NCBI GenBank assembly: GCA_900551515.1
Contig: URWH01000084.1
Coordinates: 1-7,700 of the forward strand
Length of the DNA stretch: 7,700 nucleotides
Origin: an uncultured Porphyromonadaceae bacterium
GTDB lineage: Bacteria > Bacteroidota > Bacteroidia > Bacteroidales > Muribaculaceae
Direction of reading: 5' to 3'
Made by a program: the position numbers and the translations under genes. Position 1 is the stretch's first letter. Each line of letters starts with the position of its first letter. Under the pieces are notes generated by a model, which was not told the origin of the DNA, did not search any database, and saw nothing but the letters and a program-made list of their open reading frames with translations. Shown one piece after another: positions 6,027 through 7,700 of the stretch.

Positions 6027-7563
6027 TCTTTAAGCGGTACGGGCAGTTGCTTCGAATCCGGTTTGCCGTTCGGCGACAGCGGTATCTGTTTCATCAGAAT
6101 GAAGAACTCCGGTATCATGAACGGAGTGAGGCGGCGCTGCATCTCATGCCGTAGATCGGTAAGGCGCAGGCCGTGTCCCTCTTCCGCCACGATGTAGGCC
6201 ACGAGATAGGAGAGCCCGTCGTCGGCGGTGTAGGCACGCACAAGGCCGTTTTCGATGCCATGGCAAGAGTTGAGCACGTTTTCCACCTCCTCACACTCGA
6301 CACGTTTGCCAAGGATCATCACCTGCGAATCGATGCGGCGCATGAAAGCGATAGAGCCGTCGGGGAGACGGTAGCCGAGATCGCCGCTGTGATACGACCG
6401 CTTACCGTCGGCATCTTCGATGAAATTGCTGCTTTCGGGACACTTGGCGAGATAGCCGTCGGTGACGCCGAGGCCGGAGATGACGATCTCACCTTCCTCA
6501 CCGTCGGGCACCGGCGCGCCGGTCCTGGGGTCGGCTATCGCCACTTCCGCTTCAAGCACCGGATGGCCGATGGGGAATGTGCCGTCGGGGAGCGGGTCGA
6601 TATTGTCGCACCGCTGATAGGTGGCACAGACGGTGGTCTCCGACGGGCCGTAAGTGTTGTAGATCATGACGCCTTTGTCGCGCAGGCGGTCGATATAGCT
6701 TTCGCGCAACACATCGCCGCCGCTGATGAGCAACCTGAGCGAGCGGGGCAGTTTGCCGATGCGGTTGAAATCGAGCAGCAGATAGGGGAAACCCGATATC
6801 TCCGTGACCGACATGCTGTTGCAGAAGTCAAGCAGACGATAGATGTTGTCCTTCACATCGAGCGGCGGGATGACGAGTGTGGCGCCCGAAAGGATGGTGG
6901 TGAACACTTCTTCGACGAAGATATCAAACGAGCACACGGAATATTGCAGCATCCTGTCGCCCGGGCCGGGATGAAACTCGGCGTCGAAGGCTCTGACGTA
7001 ATGGGTCACATTGGCATTCGTAGCTACGACGCCCTTGGGCTTGCCCGTGGTGCCGGAGGTGTAGAGCACATAAGCCGGATCGGAGGGCGAGACCGGGCAG
7101 TGGGCAGCGAGTTGCATGCCTCGGGCATGAGTGGGAGAGGCACTTCCACAACCACCTCCGCCACATCGGCAAACAGCTTGGTGTAGTGAGGGTTGGTGAT
7201 CAGAAGCCGTATATCTGCCTCGTGCATCATGAAGCGTATGCGCTCGATGGGGAACGACGGTTCGGCCGGGACATAGGCCATTCCGGATTTTAGCACCGAG
7301 AGTATGGCCGCTATCATCTCGGCGCTGTGATCCATGACGATGCCTACGCGGCCGCCGCGTGTGTTGTCGAAGCTTCCGGCGGGGAACATCGAGGCGATGG
7401 TGCACGAAAGCTCGTCGAGCTGACGGAATGTAAGTTGGCGGTGCGGATCGATGACGGCGATATCGTCGGGTCGCTTTTTGACCTGACGTGCCCAAAGTCC
7501 CGCGATGGTGTCGCGGCTCAGCGAGCCGGATTTGGATATGATGTCTGTTGTGTGGGAATACAT
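6014..7563 (-). CDS. Stand-alone amino-acid adenylation enzyme (NRPS A-domain/DltA-like), frameshifted
   Basis: This enzyme would activate an amino acid with ATP to an aminoacyl-AMP and pass it to a carrier-protein thiol. Joined across a frameshift at 7095-7130, it is about 516 aa. Core motifs in order (joined numbering): A1-like LTFRQLDELS (44-53), A2 LKSGMAYVPAEP (91-102), A3 YTSGTTGKPKG (168-178), A4 FDIFVEE (213-219), A5 NTYGPSETT (303-311), A6 GEIVISGLG, A7 YHSGDLGY, A8 RIDSQVMILGKR and A10 NGKPD with catalytic Lys501. Asp214 aligns with PheA Asp235, which binds the substrate amino group, so an alpha-amino acid is likely. No thiolation, condensation or thioesterase domain is attached. 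The N-terminal frame (starting MYSHTTDIIS) loses homology after about residue 154, while the second frame gains it from that point. One missing C in CCC at 7104-7102 would repair it. It leads the operon with the GNAT and esterase. Confidence 0.85.
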
Positions 7564-7665
7564 GGGATTTGCTTTAAAACAGGCTTTGATCCTTTAACTA
7601 TCGAGCGGCGTTGTAAGTTCAATAAAATAAAAATGGAATCATTGATCGCGGGGTAAGCGAAAATA
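7564..7665 (-). promoter_or_regulatory. AT-rich upstream region of the adenylation operon
   Basis: This ~100-base non-coding stretch must contain the operon promoter if it begins here. The best -7-like site on the minus strand is TATTTTCG at 7665-7658 (seven of eight matches to TAnnTTTG), without a recognisable -33 box. No operator, riboswitch or terminator is clear. Confidence 0.25.
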
Positions 7666-7700
7666 ATGGCTCAAGCCGAAATTCCGGTGCATTTGTTAAA
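7666..7700 (+). CDS. Possible start of a divergent gene (11 codons, cut by window edge)
   Basis: An ATG at 7666-7668 after the A-rich sequence CGAAAATA opens MAQAEIPVHLL, and the frame stays open to the window edge. The placement, divergent from the adenylation operon with a shared ~100-bp AT-rich region, suits a gene start. Eleven codons are too few to identify or confirm it. The minus strand could equally hold the end of an upstream gene here. Confidence 0.25.
   Translation, partial: MAQAEIPVHLL

Noticed and set aside
7090..7130. Programmed -1 ribosomal frameshift in the adenylation gene
   Set aside because: No canonical slippery heptamer or clear stimulatory hairpin is visible. A one-base loss in a C run is the simpler explanation.
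6173..7186. 337-codon open frame on the plus strand
   Set aside because: It is antisense to the adenylation gene, whose core motifs are unmistakable on the minus strand. The translation is rich in His, Asp, Ala, Val and Gly without any motif, as expected for a GC-rich shadow.

Overview
The window looks like a chromosomal piece from a Bacteroidales bacterium, most likely a Muribaculaceae-type gut commensal. The grounds are a moderately high GC content, A-rich leaders in place of Shine-Dalgarno sites, several TAnnTTTG (Bacteroidetes -7) elements, and the rsfS-ftsH gene order. The taxon is inferred from these traits and was not checked against a database.

Positions 1-3826 form a housekeeping block read entirely on the minus strand. 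In transcription order it holds a class I/II PLP aminotransferase, a LolC/LolE-type FtsX-family ABC permease 41 bp downstream, a 164-bp gap with two candidate -7 elements, the ribosomal silencing factor rsfS, and the N-terminal half of ftsH. ftsH runs off the left edge just after the Walker A motif.

Positions 3827-4658 are a low-density stretch that looks like decaying DNA. It holds a cluster of short direct repeats, a WG-repeat-like coding remnant with no ATG, an 18-codon fossil-like leader starting MKKTLPTAVLA, and a small doubtful minus-strand ORF. A 70-aa unknown gene on the plus strand follows at 4659-4871, behind a perfect -7 element.

Positions 4886-7563 hold a compact three-gene minus-strand operon: a stand-alone amino-acid adenylation enzyme, a GNAT acetyltransferase overlapping its end, and a small alpha/beta-hydrolase esterase 7 bp further on. 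The adenylation gene carries an apparent one-base deletion near 7102, although every core motif on both sides is intact. The three genes together look like a small amino-acid activation, acylation and ester-hydrolysis pathway. No carrier-protein or condensation domain is visible, so its product is unknown. This operon is the most interesting part of the window.

The last ~135 bases (7564-7700) are its AT-rich upstream region and may contain the first codons of a divergent gene.
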